Source of the DNA: Trebonia sp963836195
Lineage (GTDB): Bacteria; Actinomycetota; Actinomycetes; Streptosporangiales; Streptosporangiaceae
NCBI GenBank assembly: GCA_963836195.1
Contig: CAWIIX010000002.1
Span: 310,001-374,000, forward strand
Reading direction: 5' to 3'
Length of the DNA: 64,000 nt
Shown piece after piece: positions 27,913 through 36,852 of the stretch; the stretch's first letter is position 1, and the number at the start of each line of letters is the position of its first letter. The notes under the pieces were generated by a model. It saw nothing but the letters and a program-made list of their open reading frames with translations, ran no database searches and was not told the DNA's origin. A program made the position numbers and the translations under genes.

Positions 27913-28640
27913 GCAATCACCTTTTCGATCGTGACGCTTGGCCGCGCATTCCCGCTAACGTCTCGGGTCGCTAATTCGTTGCCCAGGTCGGCGTCGCGCA
28001 CAACGATCGCGACCTGCACCCGGTTCGAGCCGCCGAGCTTGGCCATCACCCGGGACACGTGCCCCTTCACGGTGGCCTCGCTCATGAACAGGCGGCTGGC
28101 GATCTCGGCGTTAGAACGCCCCAGGGCAACCTCGGCCGCGACCTCGCGCTCGCGCGCGGTGAGCCCGCGCAACGCCAACTCGGCCGCCGCCCGCCTGGAC
28201 GCGGTCGGGTCGGCCCCGAACCGTTCGATGAGCGTCCGGGTCACGGAAGGCGACAGCATGGCCTCGCCCGCCGCGATCAGCCGGATCGCACGGATGATGT
28301 CAACCGGCGGCGTGTCCTTGAGCAGGAAGCCGCTTGCTCCCGCTCGCAGCGCCCCGAACACGTACTCATCCAGCTGGAAGGTCGTCAGCACGATGACCCT
28401 GGGCGGATCACGCAGCGCGGTGATGCGCTCGGTCGCGTCGATCCCGTTGAGCCCGGGCATGCGCACGTCCATCAGCACAACATCCGGCCGGTACGCCGCG
28501 ACGCCGGCAATCGCCGCCGTCCCGTCTCCCGCCTCTCCGACGACGCGCAGATCATCGGCCGCCGACAAAATCGTCCTGAGCCCGGCCCGGACCAGTGCGT
28601 CATCGTCCGCCAGCAGCACCCCAAGCACCGGCTTCGCCAC
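27894..28640 (-). CDS. NarL/FixJ-type response regulator
   Basis: 248 residues from GTG 28640 (VAKPVLGVLLADDDALVRAG), preferred over GTGs at 28646 and 28655 because GGGAGGGG lies 5 nt upstream. Receiver domain with acidic triad ADDD, phospho-acceptor Asp at about residue 58 (VVLMDVRMPG) and LLKDTPP lysine. LuxR helix-turn-helix LTAREREVAAEVALGRSNAE ... GHVSRVMAKL. The last ~30 residues are atypical for the family and run into the AT-rich element C, so the C-terminus may be altered. Overlaps the sensor kinase gene; probably regulates the divergent ABC transporter. Confidence 0.9.
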   Translation of the reverse strand: MAKPVLGVLLADDDALVRAGLRTILSAADDLRVVGEAGDGTAAIAGVAAYRPDVVLMDVRMPGLNGIDATERITALRDPPRVIVLTTFQLDEYVFGALRAGASGFLLKDTPPVDIIRAIRLIAAGEAMLSPSVTRTLIERFGADPTASRRAAAELALRGLTAREREVAAEVALGRSNAEIASRLFMSEATVKGHVSRVMAKLGGSNRVQVAIVVRDADLGNELATRDVSGNARPSVTIEKVIAVSAAI

Positions 28641-28642
28641 CG

Positions 28643-29827
28643 TCACCCCTCCCACGGGAACGCGGCGGTCAGCACGAAGTCGCCACCGTTATCCGGCCCG
28701 TGCGCGAGCGTACCGCCCGCCAGCGCCACCCGCTCGGTCAGGCTCACCAGTCCCAGCCCTGCTCCCGGCAGCTCGCCCGCATGCTCCCCGGCGAGCCGTC
28801 CGCCGACCGGCAGCTTATTGCGCACCTCCACCAGCAGGCCCTCGCCGGCGCGGCCGGACAGCGATACCGAAGCCGCCGTCGCCCCGGCGTGCTTGCTCAC
28901 GTTCGTCAGCGCTTCGCGCACGATCCGGTACGCGTCCCGCCCCAGCGCCCCGGGTACCGTCTCCGGCTCGTCAACCTCGAGGAAGAGCCCGACCTTGAGG
29001 CCCGCCTTCCGATACCCGTCGACCAGCGGCGCGATGTCACCCAACGAAGGCTGCGGGGCCATCGGCGCCTCCACGTGGTCCCCGTCGTGCAGCACGCCGA
29101 TAATGTCGCGCAGCTCCGTCATCGCCTGCCGGGCAGTCGACCTGATCAGCCCCGCCGTTTTCCGTACCTCGGCCGCCGGCAGGTCCGGCCGCACCTCAAG
29201 CGCCCCCGCCTGCAACGCCATCAGCGAAACCCGGTGCGCCAGCACGTCGTGCATCTCGACCGCAATCGCCGCCCGCTCCGCCCGCCGGGCCTGCCCGACG
29301 ATCAGCTGCTGAGCCGTCTCGGCCTGCCGCACCTGCTCCCGCAGCGACGCGACCAGCCCGCGGCGGGCACCGACGTACATCCCGAGCGCGACGACGGCCA
29401 CCTGATAGGACAGCGTCCACAGGCACGCCGCCCACCACGGATACGTGACCCACAGCAGGCTAAAGCAGATGAACGCGAGCTGGTGCAGTCCGGCCACGGC
29501 CACCGCCGTCGCCGGACGACGGCGGAGGCTGACGTTCAACACCGAAACGAGGCTGGCGAGCTGAGCCGACCGAGCCAAGGCCATCGGCACGACCAGCGCC
29601 ACCGCAATCCCGACCGGCCACCGTCGCTGAAACCAGAGCATGCCCGACGCGAGCACGCCGATACCCGCGTCAACGCCGAAGACGACCGACGCAGGCCCGG
29701 GGATCCAGCCCGCGCCCTCCGCCCCGGCTCGCGAGACCAGCAGCAGCATGCCGCCCGCGGCGGACAGCAGCACGCAGGCCAGGTCCGTCATCAGGTCCAG
29801 CCGGGCGCTGGGCGTCCTATCCGCCAT
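28643..29827 (-). CDS. NarL-type sensor histidine kinase
   Basis: 394 residues. Four to six membrane helices in residues ~12-155, a short coiled coil, HisKA_3 dimerisation with phospho-His at 193 (AIAVEMHDVLAHRVSLMALQ), then HATPase with N-box REALTNVSKHAG and GAGLGLVSLTERVALAGG. No large extracellular domain, so it probably senses a membrane event or lipophilic compound. The stop overlaps the regulator start, so the two are translationally coupled. Confidence 0.92.
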   Translation of the reverse strand: MADRTPSARLDLMTDLACVLLSAAGGMLLLVSRAGAEGAGWIPGPASVVFGVDAGIGVLASGMLWFQRRWPVGIAVALVVPMALARSAQLASLVSVLNVSLRRRPATAVAVAGLHQLAFICFSLLWVTYPWWAACLWTLSYQVAVVALGMYVGARRGLVASLREQVRQAETAQQLIVGQARRAERAAIAVEMHDVLAHRVSLMALQAGALEVRPDLPAAEVRKTAGLIRSTARQAMTELRDIIGVLHDGDHVEAPMAPQPSLGDIAPLVDGYRKAGLKVGLFLEVDEPETVPGALGRDAYRIVREALTNVSKHAGATAASVSLSGRAGEGLLVEVRNKLPVGGRLAGEHAGELPGAGLGLVSLTERVALAGGTLAHGPDNGGDFVLTAAFPWEG

Positions 29828-29992
29828 GATCCCTCAGCGTAGAAGCGATGCGCCGCCGCCGACACCCTACGCACGGCTCCGCCGACAGCGACGAAAGTAG
29901 GGCCTCGCCGACCCGAACGCCATTCCTGCGGCCCCCGCGATTTAGCCGCGCCGCCGATGCGCCGTCCGCCGCGGCCCAGCCAGCCTGGACCC

Positions 29993-30706
29993 ATGATCAC
30001 GGCCATCAGCCTCACCAAGCGCTACCGACGCGTCGACGCCGTCGACGGCGTGACCTTCACCTGCCAGCCGGGAACGATCACCGGCTTCCTCGGCCGCAAC
30101 GGCGCGGGCAAATCCACCACCCTGCGCATGCTGGCCGGCCTCACCCGGCCGGACGCGGGGAGCGCGACCGTCGCCGGGAAGCCGTTCGCCCGCCTTCCCA
30201 ATCCCGCGCGAACGGTCGGCACGCTGCTCGACGCCGCCGCCTTCCACGACGGCCGCACCGGACGCGCGACCCTGCAGATCGCGTGCACCATGACCGGCAT
30301 GCCGAAGGCGCGCGCCGAGCACCTCCTCGACGCCGTCGGACTGGCCGGCGATGCCGGCCGCCGGGTCGGCACCTACTCACTCGGCATGCGGCAACGGCTC
30401 GGCCTCGCCCACGCCCTCGTCGGCGAGCCCAGCGTGCTGATCCTCGACGAGCCCGCCAACGGGCTAGACCCCGAGGGCATCGCCTGGATCCGCGCGCTGC
30501 TGCGCGACTTCGCCGGGCGAGGCGGCACCGTCCTGCTCTCCAGCCACCTGCTCGCCGAGGTCCAGGCGACCGCCGATCACCTGGTGATCATCGACCGGGG
30601 GCGGGTCGTCGCCAGCGGCACGCAGCGCAGCCTGCTCGCGGGCACCGGCCGCACCCTCGAGGAACTGTTCCTGTCCCTCACCACGCCCAGGGAGACGGCC
30701 CGATGA
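29993..30706 (+). CDS. ABC transporter ATP-binding protein
   Basis: 237 residues from ATG 29993 (MITAISLTKRYRRVDAVDGV). Walker A GRNGAGKST, signature YSLGMRQRLGLAHAL, Walker B VLILDEPANGLDPEG, and H-loop SSHLLAEVQ. Subfamily of CcmA/DrrA-type exporters. Start codon overlaps no upstream gene; the permease start overlaps its stop (ATGA). Divergent from the two-component pair across 165 bp, so it is the likely target operon. Confidence 0.95.
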   Translation: MITAISLTKRYRRVDAVDGVTFTCQPGTITGFLGRNGAGKSTTLRMLAGLTRPDAGSATVAGKPFARLPNPARTVGTLLDAAAFHDGRTGRATLQIACTMTGMPKARAEHLLDAVGLAGDAGRRVGTYSLGMRQRLGLAHALVGEPSVLILDEPANGLDPEGIAWIRALLRDFAGRGGTVLLSSHLLAEVQATADHLVIIDRGRVVASGTQRSLLAGTGRTLEELFLSLTTPRETAR

Positions 30707-31443
30707 CCGCGACCGCTGCCGCGATCCCGTTCCCGCGGTTGTTCCGAGCGGAGTTCCGCAAGGCCACCGACACTCGCGCGGCCCGCTGGCTGCTCGCCGC
30801 GGCGGTGCTCCTCGCCCTCGCTGCGCAGGCGGTACCGCTCGTGTTCCCACGCGACGTAACGCAGGACCGCGCCTCGTTCCTCACCTGGGCGGCGCTCGGC
30901 CTGTCCCGTCTGCTCCCGATCGCGCTCATGCTCACGATGACCGCCGAATGGAGCCAGCGCACCGCGCTGACGACCTTCACCCTTGAGCCGCGGCGCGGCC
31001 GCATCCTGGCCGCCAAGGTCGTGGCCAGCCTCGCCATCAGCGTCGTCGGCGGCTGCCTCGCCTTCGCCATCGCCCAGGCCGGCCTGGCCGTGGCGCAGGC
31101 CGGCGGACGGCACGAGGCCGTCGCCTGGAGCTGGCCCGAACTCGCCGGCTTCGCCGCCTTCGTCGTCCTCACCAGTGCCATCGGCAGTGCGATCGGGAGT
31201 GCCGTGCACAACACCGCCGCCGCGATCGTCACCTACTTCGCCCTCGCCGCCGTCACCAGCCTCCTCCTGATCCCGGCCGTCGAGCAGGCCGGCCGCTGGG
31301 TCGACACCGGCGAGACCTTCGGCTGGATGCTGGCCGGCCAATGGTCGGGGCACACCGCCCAGATAGCATCCTCAGCCCTCATCTGGATCGCCGTCCCGCT
31401 GGCAATTGGCGCCATCCGCATCGCCCGCCGCGACATCCACTGA
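30703..31443 (+). CDS. ABC-2 type transporter permease
   Basis: 246 residues, ATGA overlap with the ATPase stop. Begins MTATAAAIPFPRLFRAEFRK, a typical ABC-2 elbow helix, followed by about six membrane helices (e.g. WLLAAAVLLALAAQAVPLVF; AAIVTYFALAAVTSLLLIPA). Forms an exporter or membrane-stress transporter with the preceding ATPase, under the adjacent two-component system. Confidence 0.9.
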   Translation: MTATAAAIPFPRLFRAEFRKATDTRAARWLLAAAVLLALAAQAVPLVFPRDVTQDRASFLTWAALGLSRLLPIALMLTMTAEWSQRTALTTFTLEPRRGRILAAKVVASLAISVVGGCLAFAIAQAGLAVAQAGGRHEAVAWSWPELAGFAAFVVLTSAIGSAIGSAVHNTAAAIVTYFALAAVTSLLLIPAVEQAGRWVDTGETFGWMLAGQWSGHTAQIASSALIWIAVPLAIGAIRIARRDIH

Positions 31444-31582
31444 CTCCGGCCTCGCCGCGCAAATAGTCGAGATCGAATACGCCGATCACGCCATGGTCAT
31501 TCCCGCCGAGCCCGCCAATTCCGCCGCCGCGCTAGGCCGGGTCATAACCGCCGTCGAAGACTTCCTCGATCACGTTATCTAG
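31442..31582 (+). pseudogene. 3' remnant of an alpha/beta hydrolase
   Basis: Without a start codon this frame reads GLAAQIVEIEYADHAMVIPA ... AALGRVITAVEDFLDHVI and stops at 31580-31582. The D-H-x-M/L pattern before a C-terminal helix is the catalytic-His end of dienelactone-hydrolase-like alpha/beta hydrolases. It begins at the permease stop, so the rest of the gene is gone. Confidence 0.55.
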
Positions 31583-31785
31583 CCCCAGCCGTCGAATCGG
31601 GGGCGGATTATGTGAGCGTCGATAAACGCGACCAGATCGGATTTATCGATGAGGAATTCTTCGGCGATACGTTGCGCCGTTAGTTGGTGCGTGCGGATCA
31701 GCCACCGCACCGTGCTGGGCCTCACACGCAGCTGTGCGGCCACCTCGGAAGTGGTGAGGTAGAGCGGGTGAGCTTGGTGTTTCAT
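31579..31785 (-). CDS. Excisionase-like helix-turn-helix protein
   Basis: 68 residues: YLTTSEVAAQLRVRPSTVRW ... AQRIAEEFLIDKSDLVAFID. MerR-like HTH_17 (excisionase/AlpA-type) DNA-binding domain only. Lower GC than average. No integrase is visible nearby, so it may be a relic of a mobile element or a stand-alone small regulator. Confidence 0.8.
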   Translation of the reverse strand: MKHQAHPLYLTTSEVAAQLRVRPSTVRWLIRTHQLTAQRIAEEFLIDKSDLVAFIDAHIIRPRFDGWG

Positions 31786-32097
31786 TATGTTTGTTCGCCT
31801 ACTTCCTGCTCTCGGGTAGCTGTTCGGTGTTGATGGGATGGGACATGCCCACAGGTGAGCGCCGTGGCTCTAGTGACCAGTTCAGACCCTGGCGCTGCCG
31901 CGGAATAGTGGCGACCGGGGAGCGACTAGGAGCGAGGGGGAGCGGCCCGCCATTGACGGCGGCCACCACCCCGGACCTGGGACAGGACGTGACCAGTGAG
32001 GCAGGATCAAATATTAGAGGCAGTTGAGACATAGCAGGGATCCCGAATTCGCGCCGTTCCCTTGACATGACCAGGGAAGACAGCACAGTGTGCTCGT
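31786..32097. other. Intergenic region
   Basis: 312 bp between the divergent HTH gene and the next plus-strand gene. AT-richer around 32005-32030 (ATCAAATATTAGAGGCAG), a possible promoter. Nothing else recognised. Confidence 0.4.
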
Positions 32098-32610
32098 ATG
32101 ACTCCAGCGATCGTTGTGGCGGCTGTGGTCACTCTCAGCCTCGCGCTCGGCTCGCTGATCATGCAGGTTGATGGTGCGAAGCTGCGCCGATGGCGGCTGT
32201 CGCGCAGATGGGACGTCTCGCGGCTGGCCCGCGAGTTCATCGCGGCTGCCGACGAGCCGCTGGCCACCGTTCGCGGCCTGAAGCACATGATCTACGCGTG
32301 GGAGCGCGGCGACCGCAGGCCGAGCGAGCGGTATTGGCTGCTGTACCTCCGGGTCTTCCCCGAGTTCGCCAGCGCCGAGGCGGCCGTCGGCGGCCCGGAT
32401 GAGCCCGAAGATCACCCCGGCCCGGCCGAGGTCGGCGCGACCCAGACCGCCGCCTCCAGCGCCCAGCCGAGCACCGACCCGCAGGACATCCGCACGTTGG
32501 CCGCGACCGTGCGGGCCCTGGAGCAGCGGATCGCCGGACTCTCCCGGCGCGTGGACGAACTGTCCCGCGACGAGCACGTGCGCGACGCTCGTCCCGTCCT
32601 CGGAACCTAG
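32098..32610 (+). CDS. XRE-like regulator with C-terminal coiled coil
   Basis: 170 residues from ATG 32098; an internal ATG at 32161 (MQVDGAKLRRWRLSRRWDVS) is also plausible. Between about residues 26 and 85 there is a helix-turn-helix pattern seen in actinobacterial XRE regulators: WDVSRLAREFIAAADEPLAT, VRGLKHMIYAWERGDRRPSE, RYWLLYLRVFP. Then an acidic, Pro-rich linker and a final amphipathic helix (LAATVRALEQRIAGLSRRVD). If the upstream start is right, the N-terminus is a hydrophobic helix. The next gene starts 12 bp after the stop and may be co-transcribed. Confidence 0.65.
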   Translation: MTPAIVVAAVVTLSLALGSLIMQVDGAKLRRWRLSRRWDVSRLAREFIAAADEPLATVRGLKHMIYAWERGDRRPSERYWLLYLRVFPEFASAEAAVGGPDEPEDHPGPAEVGATQTAASSAQPSTDPQDIRTLAATVRALEQRIAGLSRRVDELSRDEHVRDARPVLGT

Positions 32611-32621
32611 GCAGGGAGACT

Positions 32622-33410
32622 GTGACCGGACTGGCCACCCTCCGGACCTCCCTCGAGCAGTGCTACGACGCGATCGAGTCGCTGGCCGGCCGGCTGGACA
32701 CCACGAGGTGGCGCGCCCGGTCCCTCTGTCCGGACTGGGACATGCGCGCCGTGATCGAGCATCTCGGCATGATGGAACGGGTGATGACGGGCTGGCTGCC
32801 CGAGTCCGCCGACGCCGTGCCGCCACTGGACCGGATCGGCCCGTACCACGAAGAGATGGCCGCGCTGGACGACGCGGCGTTCGCGGCTCGCATCGGCGAG
32901 ATCTTCGCCGACCGGCGGGCCGATCTGGCCGGGCTGACCGAGGCCGACCTGCCCAGGCCGTCCTGGACGCCGATCGGGCCGCGCAGCTACGGGGGCTTCC
33001 TGGAGATCCGCATCTTCGATTTCTGGGTCCACGAGCGTGACATCGCCACGCCCCTCGGCTGGCCGACCGAGGACGCCGGGCCGCGCGCGGAGATCGCCCT
33101 CGGCCAGGTTGAGGGCTCGATCGGTTACATCGTCGGCAAGAAGATCGGACTGCCGGACGGCACCAGCATCGTGTTCCACCTCACCGGCCCGGTCAAGCGC
33201 GACCTGCCGGTCGTGGTCGACGGCCGGGCCAGGGCGGTCGACCACGTCGAGCACCCGGACGTGGAACTGACGACCGACACGGTCACGTTCGTCCAGCTGG
33301 CAGCGGGCCGGATCGACCCGCAGCGTCAGATCAACGCCGGCCTCGTGACCTGGACCGGCAACTTCGAGTTGGGCGACCGCGCCGCCCGCAACCTGAACTT
33401 CACCATCTAA
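32622..33410 (+). CDS. Maleylpyruvate isomerase family mycothiol-dependent enzyme
   Basis: 262 residues, GTG with AGGGAG upstream. DinB/MDMPI fold: SLCPDWDMRAVIEHLGMMER carries the first metal His, and RSYGGFLEIRIFDFWVHERD the second metal-ligand region with His and Asp. The C-terminal MDMPI_C beta domain follows (SIVFHLTGPVKRDLPVVVDG ... QLAAGRIDP). Uses mycothiol for isomerisation or conjugation; substrate unknown. Confidence 0.9.
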   Translation: MTGLATLRTSLEQCYDAIESLAGRLDTTRWRARSLCPDWDMRAVIEHLGMMERVMTGWLPESADAVPPLDRIGPYHEEMAALDDAAFAARIGEIFADRRADLAGLTEADLPRPSWTPIGPRSYGGFLEIRIFDFWVHERDIATPLGWPTEDAGPRAEIALGQVEGSIGYIVGKKIGLPDGTSIVFHLTGPVKRDLPVVVDGRARAVDHVEHPDVELTTDTVTFVQLAAGRIDPQRQINAGLVTWTGNFELGDRAARNLNFTI

Positions 33411-33438
33411 CGGTCCGGTCACCCAGCGCACGCCCACG

Positions 33439-33864
33439 TCAGCCGCCGGCTCCTGGTTCACCGATCACGTCCTCCAGCCCACGCGAATCGGCGTAGTCGC
33501 GGAAGAGCGCGATCTGCCCCTCCCGGATCCGCAGCACTTGGATCGACGTCGCCGCGAACGACCGTCCCGTCTCGGTCAGGGTGCCCTTCGTCCGCATCTC
33601 CACGATCACCACCTCCGGGTCCTGAGTTTGGTAGAGCTCCGTCACCTCGAAGTCGTCCAGCCGCAGCGGCGACGCCATGACGTGATGGGAGTACGCGCGG
33701 ATCGCCTCCCGCCCCTCCAGGCGCAGGGACGCACCCGGCGGCCCGGTGAACGGCGCCTCGATCACCGCGTCGGGCGCGAACAGGTCGGCAAAGCCGTCGA
33801 CATCCCCGCTCAGGATCAGGCGGCGGCGCTCGGCCAGGACATCGGCGGGCGTAACGGATGGCAT
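33439..33864 (-). CDS. SnoaL-like / NTF2-fold protein
   Basis: 141 residues: AERRRLILSGDVDGFADLFA, PDAVIEAPFTGPPGASLRLE, GREAIRAYSHHVMAS, REGQIALFRDYADSRGLEDV. Cone-shaped SnoaL fold with the usual W/F-R-D-Y motif. Divergent from a TetR regulator, which likely controls it through the palindrome at 33904-33914. Substrate unknown. Confidence 0.88.
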   Translation of the reverse strand: MPSVTPADVLAERRRLILSGDVDGFADLFAPDAVIEAPFTGPPGASLRLEGREAIRAYSHHVMASPLRLDDFEVTELYQTQDPEVVIVEMRTKGTLTETGRSFAATSIQVLRIREGQIALFRDYADSRGLEDVIGEPGAGG

Positions 33865-33892
33865 GTGGCTTCCCCTCGTGTCAGGCGGACTC

Positions 33893-33914
33893 GTTCAACA
33901 TGCGTTCATTGAAC
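33893..33914. promoter_or_regulatory. Palindromic operator between SnoaL-like and TetR genes
   Basis: Perfect GTTCA-T-TGAAC palindrome at 33904-33914, plus a further GTTCAA half site at 33893. Fits a TetR dimer site controlling both divergent genes. Confidence 0.6.
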
Positions 33915-33961
33915 AACCGTAGAACGAATCGGCCGTCCGGTCAACACTCGTAGGATGAGCC

Positions 33962-34531
33962 ATGAGCACACCCCGGCCCGGTTCGCGGGCGGAGCAGCGC
34001 CGTCGCACCGAAGCGCGCATCCTCGACGCCGCCGCCAGTGTCTTCGTCGCCGCCGGCTACGAGCGGGCCACCATCCGCGCCGTGGCCTCGGCCGCGGGCG
34101 TCGACGCCGGCCTGGTCATGCATTACTTCGGCTCCAAGCAGGAGCTCTACCGCCGGGTTATCGACGCCGCGCCGCTCCCCGAGGTCAGCGGAGCCCCCGA
34201 GGAGGCGGTTGAGCAGATCCTGGCCACCCTGGCCGGCCGCCTGGCGAGCGAGCCGACGGCGTCGCTGGCGCTCCTGCGCTCGATGCTGACCAACCCCGAG
34301 GCCGCGGCCGTCGCCCGCATGGGCATGACGCGCTACCAGGCGCAGATCGCGCAGGTCATCCCCGCCGACGACGCGAGCCTGCGGGCCGCGATCGTCAGCG
34401 CCGTCATCCTCGGCGTCACCGTCTCCCGGCATCTGGTCAAGGCCGACGACCTCGCCACCGCCGACCCGGCGCAGGTCGTCAGCCTGCTCCGCCCCTGCCT
34501 GCTCGCGCTGGCAACCCCGTCGGCCGGCTAG
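33962..34531 (+). CDS. TetR-family transcriptional regulator
   Basis: 189 residues. N-terminal TetR helix-turn-helix: RRTEARILDAAASVFVAAGY, ERATIRAVASAAGVDAGLVM, HYFGSKQELYRRVI. The C-terminal ligand domain is of the TetR_C_17 type (DAAPLPEVSGAPEEAVEQIL...). Divergent from the SnoaL-like gene, its likely target, with autorepression through the shared operator. Confidence 0.93.
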   Translation: MSTPRPGSRAEQRRRTEARILDAAASVFVAAGYERATIRAVASAAGVDAGLVMHYFGSKQELYRRVIDAAPLPEVSGAPEEAVEQILATLAGRLASEPTASLALLRSMLTNPEAAAVARMGMTRYQAQIAQVIPADDASLRAAIVSAVILGVTVSRHLVKADDLATADPAQVVSLLRPCLLALATPSAG

Positions 34532-34549
34532 CCGAGCCGGCGCTGGGGG

Positions 34550-34758
34550 TCACGCTTCCCAGTAGACCTCGATCCGATGGCCGTCCGGGTCCACGCACTT
34601 GAACGACACCCCGTCCGAGTCGTCGTCGTGCTCGATGATCTGACCGTGCCGTCCGGGTACCGCTGCGCGGTAGCCGGATCAAAGCCGAAGTACGTCGAGT
34701 AGAAGTCCAGGCTGCGCCCCGCATCAAGCACCGGCAGCCCGAGATGCGTCAGGTGCAT
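34550..34758 (-). pseudogene. VOC/glyoxalase protein with internal deletion and frameshift
   Basis: Starts MHLTHLGLPVLDAGRSLDFY and keeps STYFGFDP. Near 34640 it jumps to another frame reading QIIEHDDDSDGVSFKCVDPD then GHRIEVYWEA and a stop at 34550. Both ends are typical of single-domain VOC proteins (start H-x-G-L/l-x-V-x-D; end D-P-D-G-x-R-I-E-V-Y-W). About 35-40 central residues are missing, so it cannot fold as a full VOC module. Confidence 0.75.
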
Positions 34759-34837
34759 GAGATCGGATTTACCCACAGTGGGCGCCGCAACGTCAACCGC
34801 ATTTGGCGACGCTACCGGATACGACGCCGTCGGCTCT

Positions 34838-36430
34838 TCAGCGCCAACGGCTCGCCGCGGGTATCAGCGCGTAGCCCGCCTTTCGCTCGCGGGCGGTTGC
34901 CTTTTGATCGGGCCGGTCTCGATTAGTGGACACGATGCCCAGATCGCGCAGGCCATGATCGACCAGGCGCAACTGGCCGCGGCTGATCAGTTCCACGAAA
35001 CATCCCAGGTCGACCAGGAAAACATCATACGGCTCGCCAACCGGCTTGTCGGGTAGGAATACACCCTGCCCGCGCCGGTGAATAAGGCGCTGATCATACA
35101 GTTCTGCAACGATCTCGTTCTGCGACTGGAGTGGGCGCCGCAGGGCGATCAGGCGACTCTCCGCCTCAACGCACTTCTTTATTACCTCGCGCAGCGCCTT
35201 GCCCGTCGGCTCCGAGAGTCGGCCCTCTTTGCTCTGCAGGAAGTAGCTTGTGCAGGCACTGTTGACGTGCGTCAGGGCAATTTGCCGGTCGATGGCCTGC
35301 GACGCGCACTTCTGTGCGATCTCGAGCGCGTCCCGCGGCAGTCCCTCGCTTCCCTCGACGAATCGGATGAAGGCATCACTGGCGAATGCCGCCTGCGCGA
35401 ATTTCTCCTCGGACTCGAACAGGTCGTTGCCGTCGCTGTCCTTCAGTGCCTGCCCGGCGTGGCGGAACAGCAGTTGTGCGAAGAAGGCCTGCGCGTGATG
35501 GGCTCCCTGTTCGAATGTGAGGTATTCGTCAATGTCGACAACAGATGCTTCGGCGCCCAGTTCGATGCCGATGTAATCGCCATTTGCCCCGGGCTTCGCC
35601 TTCATGAATCGAGACCGTCGCTCAATCGCGCCAATCTTTACCGCTATCCCTGGAACGAAGACCGATCTCCGGAGCATGTCCGCCAGGTACGGCTGCAGGT
35701 CGACCGGGAGAGAGGACCACTCGTCCAACATCAGCCAGAGCCCCAGGTCTCCGAATGCGCTCGCAACCTTGCTGAAGGCGGAGGCCAGCGTTTCGAACAC
35801 AATATGGTACTTTTCCTGGCCGCGTTCCAGGCGTCGCTGGGTCAATTCCGCTCTGCGTGATTGTGCCAGGGACCTGAAGGCGCCAAAGCCGACCGATGAC
35901 CCGCTCGCGGTGAGCTTGAGCCCGGACTTCCGGTCGTCTTGCCGTTCGGCGGTCCGCGTGGTCTCCTGCTCGACGTCTCCCTCCATCTTGACTTCGGTGG
36001 CGGCGCTCGCCAGAAGATCCAGCGCATCGGACAGCTCATTCAGGTTGGCGATAAATTTCTCGTCCTTCAGCGCCAGTTCGAGCAGGCCCTCATGGATCGC
36101 GGTCACGACATCAATGAGCAGGGTCGTCGCCCTAGTCGGGAGGGAAAGCCCTTGATCGCAGTACAGACCGCCCTCTGATCCAATGATCCGAAGGTCGACG
36201 TACAGGGCGGCGCCTCCCTTGATCCTCCGCTGCTGTTCGAGACGGCGGAGCGTGTGCGTCTTGCCTGTTCCCCGCCTCCCGTAAAGCACGTGATGTTCCG
36301 CCATGCTGAGGATGCTGTCGACTTGGATGATTGGTACGAAAGTGTCCTCTAGCAGCGAAGTGTCCAGATTTTCCGCACGCTTATAAACCCTCATGAGAAC
36401 ATTGTTAATTTGCTCATTGATCCCGACCAT
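34838..36430 (-). CDS. ORC/CDC6-like P-loop AAA ATPase
   Basis: 530 residues from ATG 36430 (GTG at 36433 also possible; GGGAGGGGGG upstream). P-loop GRRGTGKT at 51-58 (EHHVLYGRRGTGKTHTLRRL), Walker B LWLMLDEWSS at ~231-240, followed by helical lid and a basic winged-helix-like C-terminus. The variable acidic segment at ~148-170 (EVKMEGDVEQETTRTAERQD) separates two halves. Resembles the bacterial ORC-CDC6-family ATPases of unknown role, some found in defence loci. Noticeably lower GC and different codon use than its neighbours suggest transfer. It stands alone, without a recognisable effector partner. Confidence 0.75.
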   Translation of the reverse strand: MVGINEQINNVLMRVYKRAENLDTSLLEDTFVPIIQVDSILSMAEHHVLYGRRGTGKTHTLRRLEQQRRIKGGAALYVDLRIIGSEGGLYCDQGLSLPTRATTLLIDVVTAIHEGLLELALKDEKFIANLNELSDALDLLASAATEVKMEGDVEQETTRTAERQDDRKSGLKLTASGSSVGFGAFRSLAQSRRAELTQRRLERGQEKYHIVFETLASAFSKVASAFGDLGLWLMLDEWSSLPVDLQPYLADMLRRSVFVPGIAVKIGAIERRSRFMKAKPGANGDYIGIELGAEASVVDIDEYLTFEQGAHHAQAFFAQLLFRHAGQALKDSDGNDLFESEEKFAQAAFASDAFIRFVEGSEGLPRDALEIAQKCASQAIDRQIALTHVNSACTSYFLQSKEGRLSEPTGKALREVIKKCVEAESRLIALRRPLQSQNEIVAELYDQRLIHRRGQGVFLPDKPVGEPYDVFLVDLGCFVELISRGQLRLVDHGLRDLGIVSTNRDRPDQKATARERKAGYALIPAASRWR

Positions 36431-36754
36431 CACCGCACGACCCCCCTCCCGGCCTGCCGTTTCCGAGGGCTGCCACTCACCGACGACCCGCAGCTCAAGA
36501 CGGCGAGCGGCAGAGCGTCGGCAAGGTCATAGTCACGTCACGTGATCAACACTATCACGCTGAGTGATGGAAATGGGCGGGAGTTCATCACGCAGCTACA
36601 GCCAGTCAGTCGCCGTGGCGCTGCCAACCAATGGCGATATCCGCGGGGATCGGTGAAGGCTACCCCGGCGCGTCGTCAGCCTAATTTGAATGCTTCGCGT
36701 GACTCCTGGTGGAATTCCCTGGCGCGGGCCCGGTTGGCCAGGTCCGGTGAAACA

Positions 36755-36787
36755 CGGGACCGTTCGAGATGATGATTTTGATTTTTT
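36755..36787 (+). repeat. Interspersed GGGACCGTTCG repeat, copy 5
   Basis: CGGGACCGTTCGAGATGATG then ATTTTGATTTTTT on the plus strand. Nearly identical to copy 6 at 42984-43017 over the core and the GATGATGA-TTTGATTT flank. Confidence 0.65.
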
Positions 36788-36852
36788 GCTGTCGAAGGTC
36801 GAGGTCACGGGACCCGGTTTCGGCCGGTCCGTCAGGCGATCCTGCGGGGGCA

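Noticed and set aside
30022..30380. Minus-strand frames opposite the ABC ATPase
   Set aside because: Walker A, signature and Walker B are all on the plus strand; the minus frames are Arg/Ala/Pro-rich noise.
36756..36766. GGGACCGTTCG repeat core as a DosR box
   Set aside because: The repeat lacks dyad symmetry and lies downstream of genes in several copies, so it does not behave as a promoter element.
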